Below, piece by piece: positions 12,401 to 24,120 of a stretch of 64,000 nt of DNA (within the stretch, counting starts at the first letter, position 1; every line of letters starts with the position of its first letter). The translations under genes were made by a program, and so were the position numbers. The notes under the pieces were generated by a model. It was not told the DNA's origin and ran no database searches. It saw only the letters and a program-made list of their open reading frames with translations. Source of the stretch: Paragonimus skrjabini miyazakii (Eukaryota > Platyhelminthes > Trematoda > Plagiorchiida > Troglotrematidae); NCBI GenBank assembly GCA_014338405.1, contig JTDE01002508.1:27201-91200 (forward strand), in the 5' to 3' direction.

Positions 12401-15400
12401 GCGTCCAGTCCTAAGTAACTCGTCAAGACTGCATGCTTTGCAACCAAGAGTCATCAGTGTTGGCCAAAATATGAAATACTGAACATATTTCGATATCCGA
12501 GGCATGATAATCATCACATAACCAGTCAGATTAATCCGGGTAGTACAAAAATTCCAGCTAGTTATACCAAACCATACACCTCTAGTCATTGCTCATCGTT
12601 CTGTTCGATAAGGTGCTGTTGTGACTAATCGCTGTGACTGACTGAAAGACGGTAGGCAAGTTCACAATGATCCAGCATGCATGTTTTTAAAATGGATTTG
12701 AAATCAAATTTGAAAAAATAAGTGGGAATCTTTTAAGCACAATATGGTACGTGCAGTGAGGTTCTTGGCTCGAGACCAGTTAATCTTCGGTATATACGAC
12801 CTTGATACTCACGCAATTTCTAGTTTGATTTGGCACCCTTGATCATAGCTCTGTTTACAACTTAGTAACCACCTGTGAATAGTTAATATAGCACTCGATA
12901 AAATGACTGTCATATAGCTTCCATTGACAAAACTATATTTATAATCGGTGTACGTAGCAAGATTGTGAAATTTCACAGAAACTATTAGCCACAAGCCCGT
13001 GATGTGATCAAATACATTTCAATATTAGTAACTATATTTCTAGATACATGAAGTGAACAAACTCAGCAAAAAAGTTCTGACAAATTTCAGAAGGATGAAA
13101 CATTATTATTGTCATCGCAATTGATTACCGCTTCAACACAGAAGGAATCTGTGGGCAACCATCTGCTGACAACCACTACAACTATGTTCGTTGCGCAACA
13201 AATAAGACTTCTAAACGTGAGCCAGCCACTGAATGGAAAACCTCACAAGTGCACCCAAACAGAACAGCTGACGCTTGTGATAACCTACGAACAAAACTTC
13301 ATCCAAGTACTTCAACAATCGCAGCTACAAGTCTGTCAAGACTATACCTATTCAAAATAAGCGATATTAAGCGATATTAATTGCAAAGTAACGAAAACGA
13401 AATTTGTCATTCACTCCCAAATTCATTGTCGTCTGTCCCTCATGCCAATCGCTGACGACGGAAACAAGGGGAAAACTGGCCACGCCTCAAATTTCTCGCA
13501 TACATCCACCTGAGACATTGCATGGTAAGCCACAATACATGTTATGCGTGAAGTGGCCAGAACGAACAGAATAGCGTTGGTTGCCTCAACTAAATGTATT
13601 CTCACTAACTCAACAGAGCCGATATCAAAAAATCTTAATCTTTTTAAGTAGAATCAGCCTGCATTCATACAAATCACGCATGTTCTACACTAATGAGCAC
13701 TACTGTACTCAGACGCCTTACTTATGTCTGCAAGCTCTTCATTTGTACACTGTCTACATGATACTAGACTAGTTAAAACGAATTTATTGATTGAAGGATG
13801 CGGCAAATGCGGAGAAAACTAGACTACCGAGCACTCGTATTCAAGAGACTGCCAACTGTACGCTTCTTCTTGCGAGTACGGGATAACGTGGGATTTTTGG
13901 CTGTAGTTGCTGAGCTCTGAAATGAAGGAGAGGAAAGTAACGGATAAGGCTGAAGCATTCAGCATGACAACATGCCAAACTTTTATCACCGCAAGCTATG
14001 AAACCTGTCCATCAACTTGGCGTAGACAATCAAAACGAACATAATATATCACTTTTATGTCATTATATAATCGTTGGTCAGGTTGCTGATGATTCGTTTG
14101 CAGTTTAACACACACATACACACACGAATTCTTTTCGTATACATGACGTGAGGTTGTGTGATTTGCACTTATTGCAGTAAAGTCAATAGTTTCTGTCATA
14201 CGCCGTTTGAATAGATAAGACAAAAGAGAAAGTCAGAAGAGAAAACGCATCAATGTGTAGCTTTCATTCTGGATTGTTTCATCTTGGGTTGAATCTTTTT
14301 CTTATTTGTAACACTTCTTAACAGCTCTTATACCCATAGCTAGTAGTTCGAAGCTAACGTTCGAATATAAGGCTTCAATTCTCGTCATATAGATGTAGGT
14401 GACTTAACCAGTGAGACAGGTAATGCGACAATACTTTTGAAAAATGAACCTGTTTAATTGAGAGCCCTAATCACCTTATGCAGTGTCACACCAATGCTCT
14501 TTGACTATTTACCGGAAGCCGTACAAAGAAACGGGTCACTTAGTTAACAAGTTGATTACGTAAATGCTATGAGTAGTTGTTTACAATAATGCTGTCCTCA
14601 TTCGAACATACACTCAGCTCCTTAAGAGTATTATCCCATTTCATTGTTCTTAGATCTGTCATTGGCATAAGGATTTCAATGTTATTTGGACCATAGTGAA
14701 GCCGTGTATAACTAGTGGACAAAAAAACGCAATTCCGTGTACCTTTCGTTAAACCACTAAACCGATATAACAGGAATCAGGGATAAAGACAAACAGACAC
14801 TGATGGTATTGTTTGAGATTTTGCGAGACAGATTGTTTCATGTAAGGCACTGTTCAAAGTTGAGTGTAACTTGTACGTTCACTTAGGACTTTTTGGTCAC
14901 ATCACATTCGAAAATGTAATCGCAATATTCACGCTTACTACAACATATCCCTTTTTTAGAGTTTTATTCTCTTCTAATCCTCATGTGAATGAGAAGCGAG
15001 TATGTGAATTTCGACTCCAGTTGACAAACAATCAGTAGTAAAGCTCAGTTACAATCAAGTGTGAATATTGTTCAGCCTGTCCGATAATTGTAATAGCAAA
15101 ATAGCGAAAAGAGTTCCTATCGACCATACAAATCATTAATTTCAACCGCTCTGCTTTAAAGCTAACAAAATGTACGCAAAATTGGCGTTTTTTGAATTTC
15201 ATTTTTACTGGGCTGTTCATCATTCCAGCTCAGCTACTTTTCCAAAATTCACCAAAACGTCGTGAAAATATTCCAACCAGTTTCATCTTATCACTTGTGC
15301 TGTATTAATGCAGTACGTTGGAGATCACATAATGCCATTCGAGGAATGATTCTCGCGACCTCGCTGTATGGGTGTCGTTTTCTTATTGTGAAATATTATT

Positions 15401-17879
15401 AACATTTCACCCATTTCTGAAGACATTGGTCGCAGTTGGCTAGTTAATTACTGACAAACTAATTGATTCACTGAGTTTCGGTCTTGTGATTATTCGACTA
15501 GGTTCCATGCTACTTCCAAAGAAGATGTAGTCAAAATACACCGTTGTGCATACGAGAGTGAGCAAACTTCAGGTTCGGTGAATTATTCCGATAACCAGAC
15601 TTGAACAATCCGCTGACGAACTCCCAAATTTAGCAAGGAATTAGACTGAACTGAGTTCTTGTTCCTCTGCAAAGCTCAAAAATACACTTGGGTCTGGTGG
15701 ACAATCTAATGAACATCGATGGACTGTGATCGCAAGCCACGTTTTCACTAATCAGAACTGCGCCAACAGTGACCTTTCATGAAGATTCCTTTGAAACCGG
15801 ACACTGTTCAGCTTATTTGTGCAAGGTGCAATACACCAATACATCGTTGATGTTAATGCATGCTGAATACACACAATTATGGCGCACAATGGAGGGTGAA
15901 ATGGAAAATAGAAATTGACAGACAGACCTGAAATTATCCTGCTGCCGGGTTACCTATACTCGATTGTCAATGGATACATTTGGATGCAGGGTATCAAGTG
16001 TAATTTTGGATATGATATGATGATTACTGGTACCAAGTGAAAATAGCCAGGAACAGTCGGCCTATGTGATCTGTGTCCCATCAGCTTGAGCTCTAACAAT
16101 CGAGTTTGCTGACCCCATACTGATTTCGATATTAGAAATACCATTCTCCGATAAGAGATAACCACAGCGTCAACCCAATTGGACAGTCAACAACCGACCA
16201 AACTCAAATATTCTTCACGTTCAAACATCCTTCTTAAATCGGGTTGCGTTTGCAGAATTCCTCATTACATGAAACATGAGCTATTTCCACAGGGATCATC
16301 AGAACTAGCAAAATTCATATTCAGGTGCACCTACAACTAGCAAAATTCACCAGCTCGGAGGAATCTCACTGAATCCACAGGGTCAAGCTGATCATTTAAC
16401 ATACAGTTAACAATCTTCTGACATTCAAATATGGCCAGTAAGAAACATGCTACCTCGCAAAATTGTCATAACTTAACAAATTCACTCACGTAGGCGATGC
16501 GTATAGTAGGATCATCAGCCAACATATCCAATTGTTTGGTTGCTGAAAACATTCCCACAGTGTAAAGCTGTTCCCCACAATTCAATGTTGCTGCCAGTCA
16601 TCTGTCCGAATGTAGCACTTGGATGAACTTTTGTGGCGTATCTGGTTCTTTTCTGACCTCATCTCAGATTGTTCATTTTTTAATGCCGTTGTTGCTGCTG
16701 TTGTTGACCTCTTGAACACGCTAGCCGAGAACACCCGTGACAGTTTAAAAGTACAACCCGTTTATATGAACCTGGTATGGTCTCCACTAACTTATGCTTT
16801 TCAGTGGAATTCAATGAGTTCATTCCACAATTGGCGTTGATTCAGTAGCCACTAGCATGTTCCCCAGCATGGCAAAATATGTATACAATTCCACAATGTC
16901 AGCGAGAATACAACACGTAATACCCGCACTAACCTAGTCAACACGAACTATGCACCGCTTTCATATAGTTGATGCAAATAAGTCATAGTTGTCCCGTTTG
17001 CGATCAAGTGTTTCAAACAAGACCGTTTCGTGCTTTGAATAGTATGAACTGTTCGTTACATGACACTGATTAACGGCAGGCTAAATTAAATTGGCTACTT
17101 AGGTTTGCTTTAATTTCTACTGCTTAGCTGGAAAGAAAATCTTGTTGATACACATTTGTGAGTCAGCACCGTCACTTCCACGTCCTCGTTGTGATTTTCC
17201 GCTATTTCTATTATTCTAATACCTATGAAATTCTGGGACAAGTGATTACTGGAATATTGATCATTTACCGTCTGTTGCTTCATTACGATTTGAACAAAAA
17301 TGACAGCTTTCTCTCATACCGAATGAGACTGATTATTCGTGAGACGGCCAGTTCAGATTTATCGACATATTGTCAGCTTGAATTTCATAATTTTTATCCC
17401 CCTGGTATAAGGTAAATATTCAAGTGTTTTCGCTCACATTTAAAAATAACTAAGTAATATTACCCTGACTACAGATTTCATGGCAAGCTGGAAATAATTA
17501 CATTCTTGCACAGCGTATGTGCATATAATATGAAAGTTCACGATCATGGAAATACAATATTCCGCAGGAGCTCTGTGCTGGGTGAAGAAATCTGAGAAAT
17601 TATGTTGAATTACTGGCGTCACCTACTGCAATTGATCACTCGTAAATTATAATGGTTACTGATTGGGATGTATTTAGTTGGAAAGAGATATCAACACAAT
17701 CTTGTTCACGAGTGGTTTCCTGTTCTCATACATCCCGTCATTCGAACATTATGGAAGTGCACCCAAATACAAGTTGTAGTTAGGACGACATACCTGAAAA
17801 CTGGTAGGTTCTGACATGGCCAGGATGCAAGTAGATTGATGTTACATTACGTTAACTTGAACAACTGTAGTCTGCTTAT
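9401..17879. other. Long region without recognisable gene
   Basis: About 8.5 kb of AT-rich sequence. Open frames are short and resemble no family I know. Small local repeats occur: an 11-bp unit repeated twice near 13358-13380, and ACTAGCAAAATTCA repeated at about 16305 and 16338. A CA-rich patch lies near 14108-14126. I cannot support any gene or transposon here. Confidence 0.45.
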
Positions 17880-18012
17880 GAAAATATATTTATTGTCTAG
17901 AAGAGATCCATTTGCGAAAAATCTGGACTTCCGCTGGATTCGAACCAGCGACAAAAACACCATGCCCAAACGCGGCAAGCGCACTACCAGCTGAGCTACG
18001 AAGTCACGCCGG
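17880..18012 (-). mobile_element. tRNA-derived SINE, copy 1
   Basis: The - strand carries a tRNA-like head with an A box (TAGCTCAGCTGG, 17998-17987) and a perfect B box (GGTTCGAATCC, 17946-17936). The T arm pairs GCTGG with CCAGC around TTCGAAT, and the acceptor-like GACTTC pairs with GAAGTC. The anticodon loop lacks the usual T33, so it is not a functional tRNA. A short unique body and an AT-rich tail (ATAAATATATTTT) follow. Pol III box layout plus a second copy nearby indicate a SINE. Confidence 0.8.
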
Positions 18013-18189
18013 AAGCTCAGAAATTTCACATTTGGACCTAGTTACGCACCCAACCAACTGTGTCATATGGAATCCACCAAATGATCCAGCTGGTTGACTG
18101 CCCAAGCAGGATTTCTCGATCAATTTACGCTGGAGACTACCAACGCCACCGATGAGCATTGACATTCAGTTACTGATAAGTAGTTTGGC

Positions 18190-18299
18190 AGATTTTTGTT
18201 TATTTAGAAGAGATCCATTTGCGAAAAATCTGGACTTCGGCTGGATTCGAACCAGCGACATAAACACCATGCCCAAACGCGGCAAGCGCTCTACCAGGG
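18190..18299 (-). mobile_element. tRNA-derived SINE, copy 2 (5' truncated)
   Basis: This nearly identical copy of the element at 17880-18012 lies in the same orientation. It keeps the body, the B box (18253-18243) and the region between the boxes, but stops within the A box at CCAG (18299). Truncation at the 5' end is what target-primed insertion by a LINE partner normally produces. The high identity suggests a fairly young family. Confidence 0.75.
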
Positions 18300-18504
18300 T
18301 ATATTTATTGTTGTCATAGTATCGCAACAAGTGGACCACATCGGTGATGGTAATGTCCTCCTTATCCACGACCTCAAAAATAGCAGCCAGTATTTGTGAG
18401 GTCGGGTATTTGGAGATCATGAGATCACAACTGCACATCAGACTATAGCCACCTACCACTGCCACATCGACCACATATCCAAAATTGTCTGGGATCACCA
18501 GCAT
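18300..18504 (-). CDS. Unidentified open frame joined to SINE copy 2
   Basis: From an ATG at 18504 the - strand stays open for about 68 codons up to the SINE junction and then continues in frame through the SINE. The unique part is rich in V, D, L and Y (for example VVDVAVVGGYSLMCSC, then IFEVVDKEDITITDVV) and looks less random than nearby frames. I do not recognise the family. It could be an exon, a fragment of an unknown transposon gene, or chance. No convincing splice sites were found at either edge. Confidence 0.3.
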
Positions 18505-19621
18505 ATCCGGTTTTTAAATGTTAGATCTTAGTGGAACGACCAGCTTTCTTAAAAACTAACAGTACATTGCCGCGGAGATAATCTAATAATTTATGTCACC
18601 CATTTGCGCCCGGCCATGTCGCGCATCCCGCGTAATTTCACCTCCAGAGAAGAGGGCCTGTTGATCCAAACTGGGCAGTTTCATCCATTGAAGTTCGTCT
18701 GGTACGTTTGTCGCCTTTTGTTTGGTATGATATGAAGCGGTGACTCTGTTGAAGTATGTTTGGTTTGTTTGTAGAAAGCCGATCCTTCATCTGTTTCGAT
18801 TTGTCTTTGCTGTGTGCAGTGAACGATCATGACGAATTTTGTACCATAACTGCACATAAAACGTTTGGTTTCTTCCTCTTAATAACTATCATTGTTTATC
18901 TGTTAAAACTTCCTTCATGGTATTGTTTGACACATTCACATCATCTGTATCCCATTGTCTTATTGGGCTTAGTTCCCGTTAACTGGTGGCTGTTTGTGGA
19001 CGCGTGCTCTGTTGTCTCATTTTGAACTCCTTTGCTGGATAATTCGAGTATCCGGTTGATTCAAATTCAAAGTGAGATTATACCTTTATTGCAATATTAC
19101 TAAATAGTACCGTGCAAATTGCAATCCTTTTGATCGCTTTTTCTGATGTCTTTTGGACTTTGAAGATAGTCCCGTTAACCCGACCGTCTGAACTGTCAAA
19201 TACGCGTTACTGAGTGGATTACCCCCAAGTCGCCAGAAGCGATTTAACATAAGGTGTTGCGCACTGCACCATCGATTTCCTTTCACACCTTTGTGCCGAG
19301 ATACCCACTTCTCCACTGACCGTAGAGCAGGAATGCCTTGAGAAAATGTCCCCTGGATTGGGCAACCAATTATCCGAATCGTTCATCAGCTCAATTTGCA
19401 GAGATCTGTCATCTGCCAAGCCAAGTTCCCGCAATCTCGTTTCTTCCGAGACTCAATACTGCCAAAATTCAAACCGGTTGATTTAAGTAATGCAAAAGCT
19501 ACGGAATGAAACTTGGCCATAAACATTCTGTGTGTCCGACTGGTCAACTTCCATCATCCTAACAAAAAAGATTCTTCAACAACAGGGTATGCATTACTAG
19601 TTATGGTATCCTCAAATATGA
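18505..19621. other. No recognised feature
   Basis: Short open frames on both strands, none with a recognisable domain. A - strand frame near 19220-19434 starts only with TTG and lacks clear splice borders. Confidence 0.4.
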
Positions 19622-19779
19622 AGTAATTCCTTGGTTAAGCCACGAGTTGAAAAATAAAAGAGTTATCGGTTTCGTAACGTTTCGACTTTCTCGGAGTGCT
19701 TTTATCAAGCGATTTAAATCAGAAAACGTACAATAACTCTCTTGATTTTTAACTCGTTGTGGCCTGACCAAGGAATTAC
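19622..19779 (-). repeat. Imperfect hairpin repeat enclosing a hammerhead-like core
   Basis: The left arm 19622-19668 and right arm 19731-19779 are imperfect inverted repeats of about 47 bp, sharing TAATTCCTTGGT at the outer end and AGAGTTAT or AGAGAGTTATT at the inner end. The 62-bp spacer, read on the - strand, contains TTGATAA, a short stem segment and CGAAACGTTACGAAAC. This is the order of hammerhead core boxes with GAAACGU, as found at PLE ends. The core is degenerate (C to T and G to A in CUGANGA). It may be a non-autonomous remnant of paired PLE ends. Confidence 0.5.
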
Positions 19780-20299
19780 TTAATAATGAACATCAGCATA
19801 ACGCACAATATGTTTTCCCTTATCCGTTCCGTTTATGGTTCGAAAATACTATCCTCAAATACTTGAAATTCCCGGCGTCTACATGAGGGTAGCACTCATT
19901 ACTAGAACAACTACATACAACAAAGCAACGATGGTTCTCGCGGATGTTTAACCGTCACAGAAGCATCATTCGAGCTGTAAAGCAATCTAGTCTAACTTCG
20001 ATATGCTGCTGTAATCAACCTGTCAATGGTCTTGAATGAGCTACGTGGCACAAGCCCGAGAATCAGGCTGCGTGATAGTCACTGTGACGAAAACACTAAA
20101 AGCACTTCGCGCCGTTGCTGTAGTTTCAGGCTTGCATCATTAATCTGTTCAATGCCTCAGTAATAAATCAGACACTTCCAATCAAGACCTCACTTTTCCA
20201 GACGAAGTCTAGTATCCGTCAGCTTACTATGTAAGTATTTGCAATTACTGCAAGCGTGGTCCTGTTTAGCTGAAAACTGAACAGAATCAGGGTAGTTGC

Positions 20300-20560
20300 T
20301 TGGCCCTGACAAAAGCTATAAAATGAAGTGATAGAGTCGGTTAGATACTGAATGCCATCCTCGAACGCTTCGCAACAAATAATACCTGCTGAATTTGGAA
20401 AAAAAGCCTTCGCGAACAGTGCCAAGTCATCGACACAAGAGAATGAACCGACCACGCAACTTCCCATATTATACCAGAGCTCGAGCATCGCCTAAGGAGC
20501 TTATCTGTGGTCAGGCTAAAGGTGTGAACATCACCCTCGTACGCGGATGGCACAAGGGTT
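20300..20560 (-). mobile_element. LINE reverse-transcriptase fragment (motif C region)
   Basis: Two overlapping - strand frames combine to DKLLRRCSSSGI, then SFSCVDDLALFAK. This matches the xxDELLRRL, GxxxGSxxG, YADDLALLA series of many non-LTR reverse transcriptases. The frames must be switched between the two motifs, so the copy is broken. The clade cannot be told from so little sequence. Confidence 0.5.
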
Positions 20561-21209
20561 ATTTGTTCAAGGAATTAACACACGGGTTAAGCGTCTTAAC
20601 AGGACCACAAATAAAAATACTCATTTTTATACGATACTCGGCCCAGACCGTCTCGGTTACCACAGACACCGGTGCTCAGTTCCTTTACGTAGCACTCCGA
20701 GGTTTCTTCCTGCATACGAAATGAGACCTTCTCAGGATATGGCCTATCGGAAATAGATATTTCAAGTATTGGGGTAACTTACGGGAATCCTTCTTGTACC
20801 CAGACTCTCCCAAAGCATGGTCAGATCACACAGTGTTGCTGGCAGTTTAAGACAGCAAGACAAGATAGGAAATGAGTTGCGAACAAATGAGTGCGCAATT
20901 TTCGTATACTTCGCTATGCGGCTCGCAGGCTCACTGTGAGTTTTGGAACTGTTTTACATAATATAACGTAGATTGGCCAGTAAACTCTCCAGATCGCTAT
21001 ACAACTCTATGCATGGTCCGCTTCCAATCACTGACCGGAGCTGTTGAGATCACTGACCAAGTGGCCGCGTTTCCAGCCCTTCCTTAACAACGTCGTAACT
21101 TCACGAACAGCTGGCACCCATACCATGTAAGTCGTAGCACACCCCGCCGATTCTCACCCAAACGACCCTACGGGGATGATGGTTGTACAAGTAGACGTGG
21201 GCACTTTGC

Positions 21210-22012
21210 ATGGAGACTCAGGCAGTATGTGGACCGGTCGCTTTCGGAACCGATCCCCTTGGCGGCGTCGTTTTGCTTGATCCCCGGCGACGTAACTCAC
21301 AGTCTCATAGAGACTACTGCCAGCACCACAAACGGTACGGTACCGAAGCCACGAAATCCACAATACATTGCTCTTTCTTCTCACCATTTTGGGAAAATCG
21401 GACCGCCGACTCATAATGACGATGAACACCTTCAGCCCATTCACCCACAATCACCCCATTTTCGTTAGCGACCTTTGCGCATGGACCACATTCCTAGTGG
21501 ATACAGGAGCACAGGTTAGTGTAGTCTCATCGATCCCTAATGAGACGTCATAATCGGACACTCCCCACCTCCGTGCTACAGATAGCATTGTCATCTAGTG
21601 TTCGCCGAACCAGATTTGAGCCACATGTTCAACTTCCATTGGATCTTCATTGTGACTCTATTTCCCTTTGCCATCACTTGTATCGATTACCCCAGGCATT
21701 CTGACCTTCTAGTCAGTACGCAATGCCGGATGCAAGTAGATGTCATTGCACGCCTGGGTATTAACGGTTCACACGCGACCTTCACGACTATCAGATCTAT
21801 TTAGGCACAGCTGACTGCTTCATCGTCTTTTGCTGAACCTCTTCAACAGTTCCCACAGTTAATTTGTACGTCGAACCTCTGTTCGTTGTGACCCCCAACA
21901 CCACATATTACACTAGAACCAAGCGTCCACCCGTACCGACTAGGCTCCGCAGTCTGGCCGTTGTGAAACTCAAACTCGCTAAGGCACAGTTCGAATACAC
22001 GCACGAACTTCG
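21210..22012 (+). mobile_element. Ty3/gypsy element: gag end, protease and RT start (degenerate)
   Basis: The + strand gives three landmarks in the order expected for a gypsy gag-pol. First is a Cys/His block, YCQHHKRYGTEATKSTIHCS, near 21320-21380, resembling the gag C-terminus of such elements. Second is an aspartic protease active site, FLVDTGAQVSVVSS, near 21493-21533. Third is the start of the RT domain, with RLRSLAVVKLKLAKAQFEY then HELRII near 21940-22020 (family pattern: A..EFEHMLELGII). Frames shift between parts. The element is interrupted just after HELRII by a PLE. Confidence 0.75.
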
Positions 22013-22680
22013 GATTATCTATCTATATACAGACAGAAAGATGGAGTAGCAATGGGTTCATCTCTAGGTCCGCTACTCGCAGATATATTCATGGCCAAAC
22101 TAGAGACTACTGAACTCAATCACATGGTAACTAAATGCAAGCTCTACAAAAGCTATGTGAATGATATTTTTTGTCTTCTTCCAAACGATGATGATCCCCA
22201 GATCATACTAGATGAGTTCAGCAAAGCGCACCCAAATATAAAGTTCACCGTCGAGCTAGAATATCACAACAAACTTTCATTCACAGGTGACGTATTGCTT
22301 CGTCGATCAGAAATAACGATTCAAAGATCAATCCATAGAAAAAAGATATGGACGGGTCAATACATACATGTTCATATTTTGTCCCATTGAAGTACACAAG
22401 AAATTAGACACGTTGTCTATTGAACAGGGCGCAAAAAGCTGTACACAGGACACTGTCCAGGAGGAGGTGAGATATATTCGACAAACTATCTTTGGAAACG
22501 AGAGATTCATAGACAACAGTCTGTATTCCGGCACAGAACGTGAACTCGTCCAGACAGCGGAGAAAGAGCCGGTTTTCATCTGTCTCTCTTATAGAGGTGA
22601 GGTTAACGGTGAAATAATTAGTCGTAGACTTTCAAACGCGGTCGAGAGTGCCTACCCTGCAGCGAGACTTATCGTGTCGT
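22013..22680 (+). mobile_element. Penelope-like element inserted in gypsy
   Basis: Homology to the - strand PLE begins at about 22020 with ACAGAAAGATGGAGTAGC and runs to the gap. The frame encodes SLGPLLADIFMAKLETTEL, the catalytic loop YVNDIFCLL, and WTGQYIHVHI. After a one-base deletion relative to the other copy, a second frame runs through EKEPVFICLSYRGEVNGE, a linker before the GIY-YIG domain. The 5' end lies inside the gypsy RT reading frame, so this insertion is younger than the gypsy copy. Truncation at the 5' end is typical of PLE. Confidence 0.8.
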
Positions 22681-23480
22681 NNNNNNNNNNNNNNNNNNNN
22701 NNNNNNNNNNNNNNNNNNNNNNNNNNNNNNNNNNNNNNNNNNNNNNNNNNNNNNNNNNNNNNNNNNNNNNNNNNNNNNNNNNNNNNNNNNNNNNNNNNNN
22801 NNNNNNNNNNNNNNNNNNNNNNNNNNNNNNNNNNNNNNNNNNNNNNNNNNNNNNNNNNNNNNNNNNNNNNNNNNNNNNNNNNNNNNNNNNNNNNNNNNNN
22901 NNNNNNNNNNNNNNNNNNNNNNNNNNNNNNNNNNNNNNNNNNNNNNNNNNNNNNNNNNNNNNNNNNNNNNNNNNNNNNNNNNNNNNNNNNNNNNNNNNNN
23001 NNNNNNNNNNNNNNNNNNNNNNNNNNNNNNNNNNNNNNNNNNNNNNNNNNNNNNNNNNNNNNNNNNNNNNNNNNNNNNNNNNNNNNNNNNNNNNNNNNNN
23101 NNNNNNNNNNNNNNNNNNNNNNNNNNNNNNNNNNNNNNNNNNNNNNNNNNNNNNNNNNNNNNNNNNNNNNNNNNNNNNNNNNNNNNNNNNNNNNNNNNNN
23201 NNNNNNNNNNNNNNNNNNNNNNNNNNNNNNNNNNNNNNNNNNNNNNNNNNNNNNNNNNNNNNNNNNNNNNNNNNNNNNNNNNNNNNNNNNNNNNNNNNNN
23301 NNNNNNNNNNNNNNNNNNNNNNNNNNNNNNNNNNNNNNNNNNNNNNNNNNNNNNNNNNNNNNNNNNNNNNNNNNNNNNNNNNNNNNNNNNNNNNNNNNNN
23401 NNNNNNNNNNNNNNNNNNNNNNNNNNNNNNNNNNNNNNNNNNNNNNNNNNNNNNNNNNNNNNNNNNNNNNNNNNNNNNNN
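22681..23480. other. Assembly gap (800 N)
   Basis: Run of N that hides the rest of the nested PLE and the middle of the gypsy RT. Its length of exactly 800 may be an estimate. Confidence 0.99.
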
Positions 23481-24120
23481 TGTTTGAATGGTTGACTAAC
23501 TATAGTACTACAATCGACGTAACAGTGCGTGGGCTAGGTAAATCGGCCATCAAGTTTCTAGGTCACCCAATCTCATTCGATGAAGTTATCACCATTCTGG
23601 ACAAAGTCCAGGCCACTCAGAATTATTTTGCACCTTCGTTGTTTATACAGCGTCGTCAATTTTGCGGTCTGCCAAATTAGTATCGTCGGTTCCTCCATCA
23701 TTGTGCGTATATCACACAGCCAATGTCCGACCTATCCAGAGGCACTCATGCAAACTGCCATTCGCATATGGCGCGCGCATGGCATATAAAGAGCTTAAGC
23801 AGGCTATCGCCAAAATAGCATTCTACGCTCATCCCAATTTTAACCCACAGTTACTAATTGGAACCGATTCTTCGGACACGATCGCCGGCTGTGTGTTCCG
23901 ACAGTTTGACGGCAACCACTGGCAACCTTTAGCACATTCATTTGAACGGTTTAAACCCCTAGACTCAATTAACAGTAGTTTTGGCAAATAGCTGCTTACC
24001 GTTTACCTTGCAACACGTCACTTTCGGCATTCCGTTAAAGGCTGGTAATTAAAGGTCTACACTGGTCAATTCCTCCATAGTACCATTTATCTGTATGAGC
24101 CGCCTCTTCGGAGAAAATCA
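23481..24120 (+). mobile_element. Ty3/gypsy element: RT end and RNase H (degenerate)
   Basis: Right after the gap the + strand gives the RT thumb region (IKFLGHPISFDEVITILDKV at about 23550-23610). The connection follows (FLHHCAYITQPMSDLSRG in a shifted frame), then the RNase H start (AYKELKQAIAKIAFYAHPNF, LLIGTDSSD, HWQPLAHSFERFKP, up to about 23990). These align with the standard gypsy layout and continue the fragment at 21210-22012. At least three frame changes and a stop at 23989 make it inactive. Confidence 0.8.

Noticed and set aside
17925..18008. A functional tRNA gene
   Set aside because: A and B boxes are good, but the anticodon loop lacks T33, the D arm pairs poorly, and the sequence continues into a body shared with a second truncated copy, so a SINE fits better.
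20547..20756. TTDTGAQF motif as a second gypsy protease
   Set aside because: Only a DTGA string is present, with no protease context, and the region lies next to a - strand LINE fragment.
22368..23495. 375-codon and 279-codon frames across the 22.7-23.5 kb gap
   Set aside because: The frames consist largely of N; the known parts belong to a PLE on one side and a gypsy element on the other.
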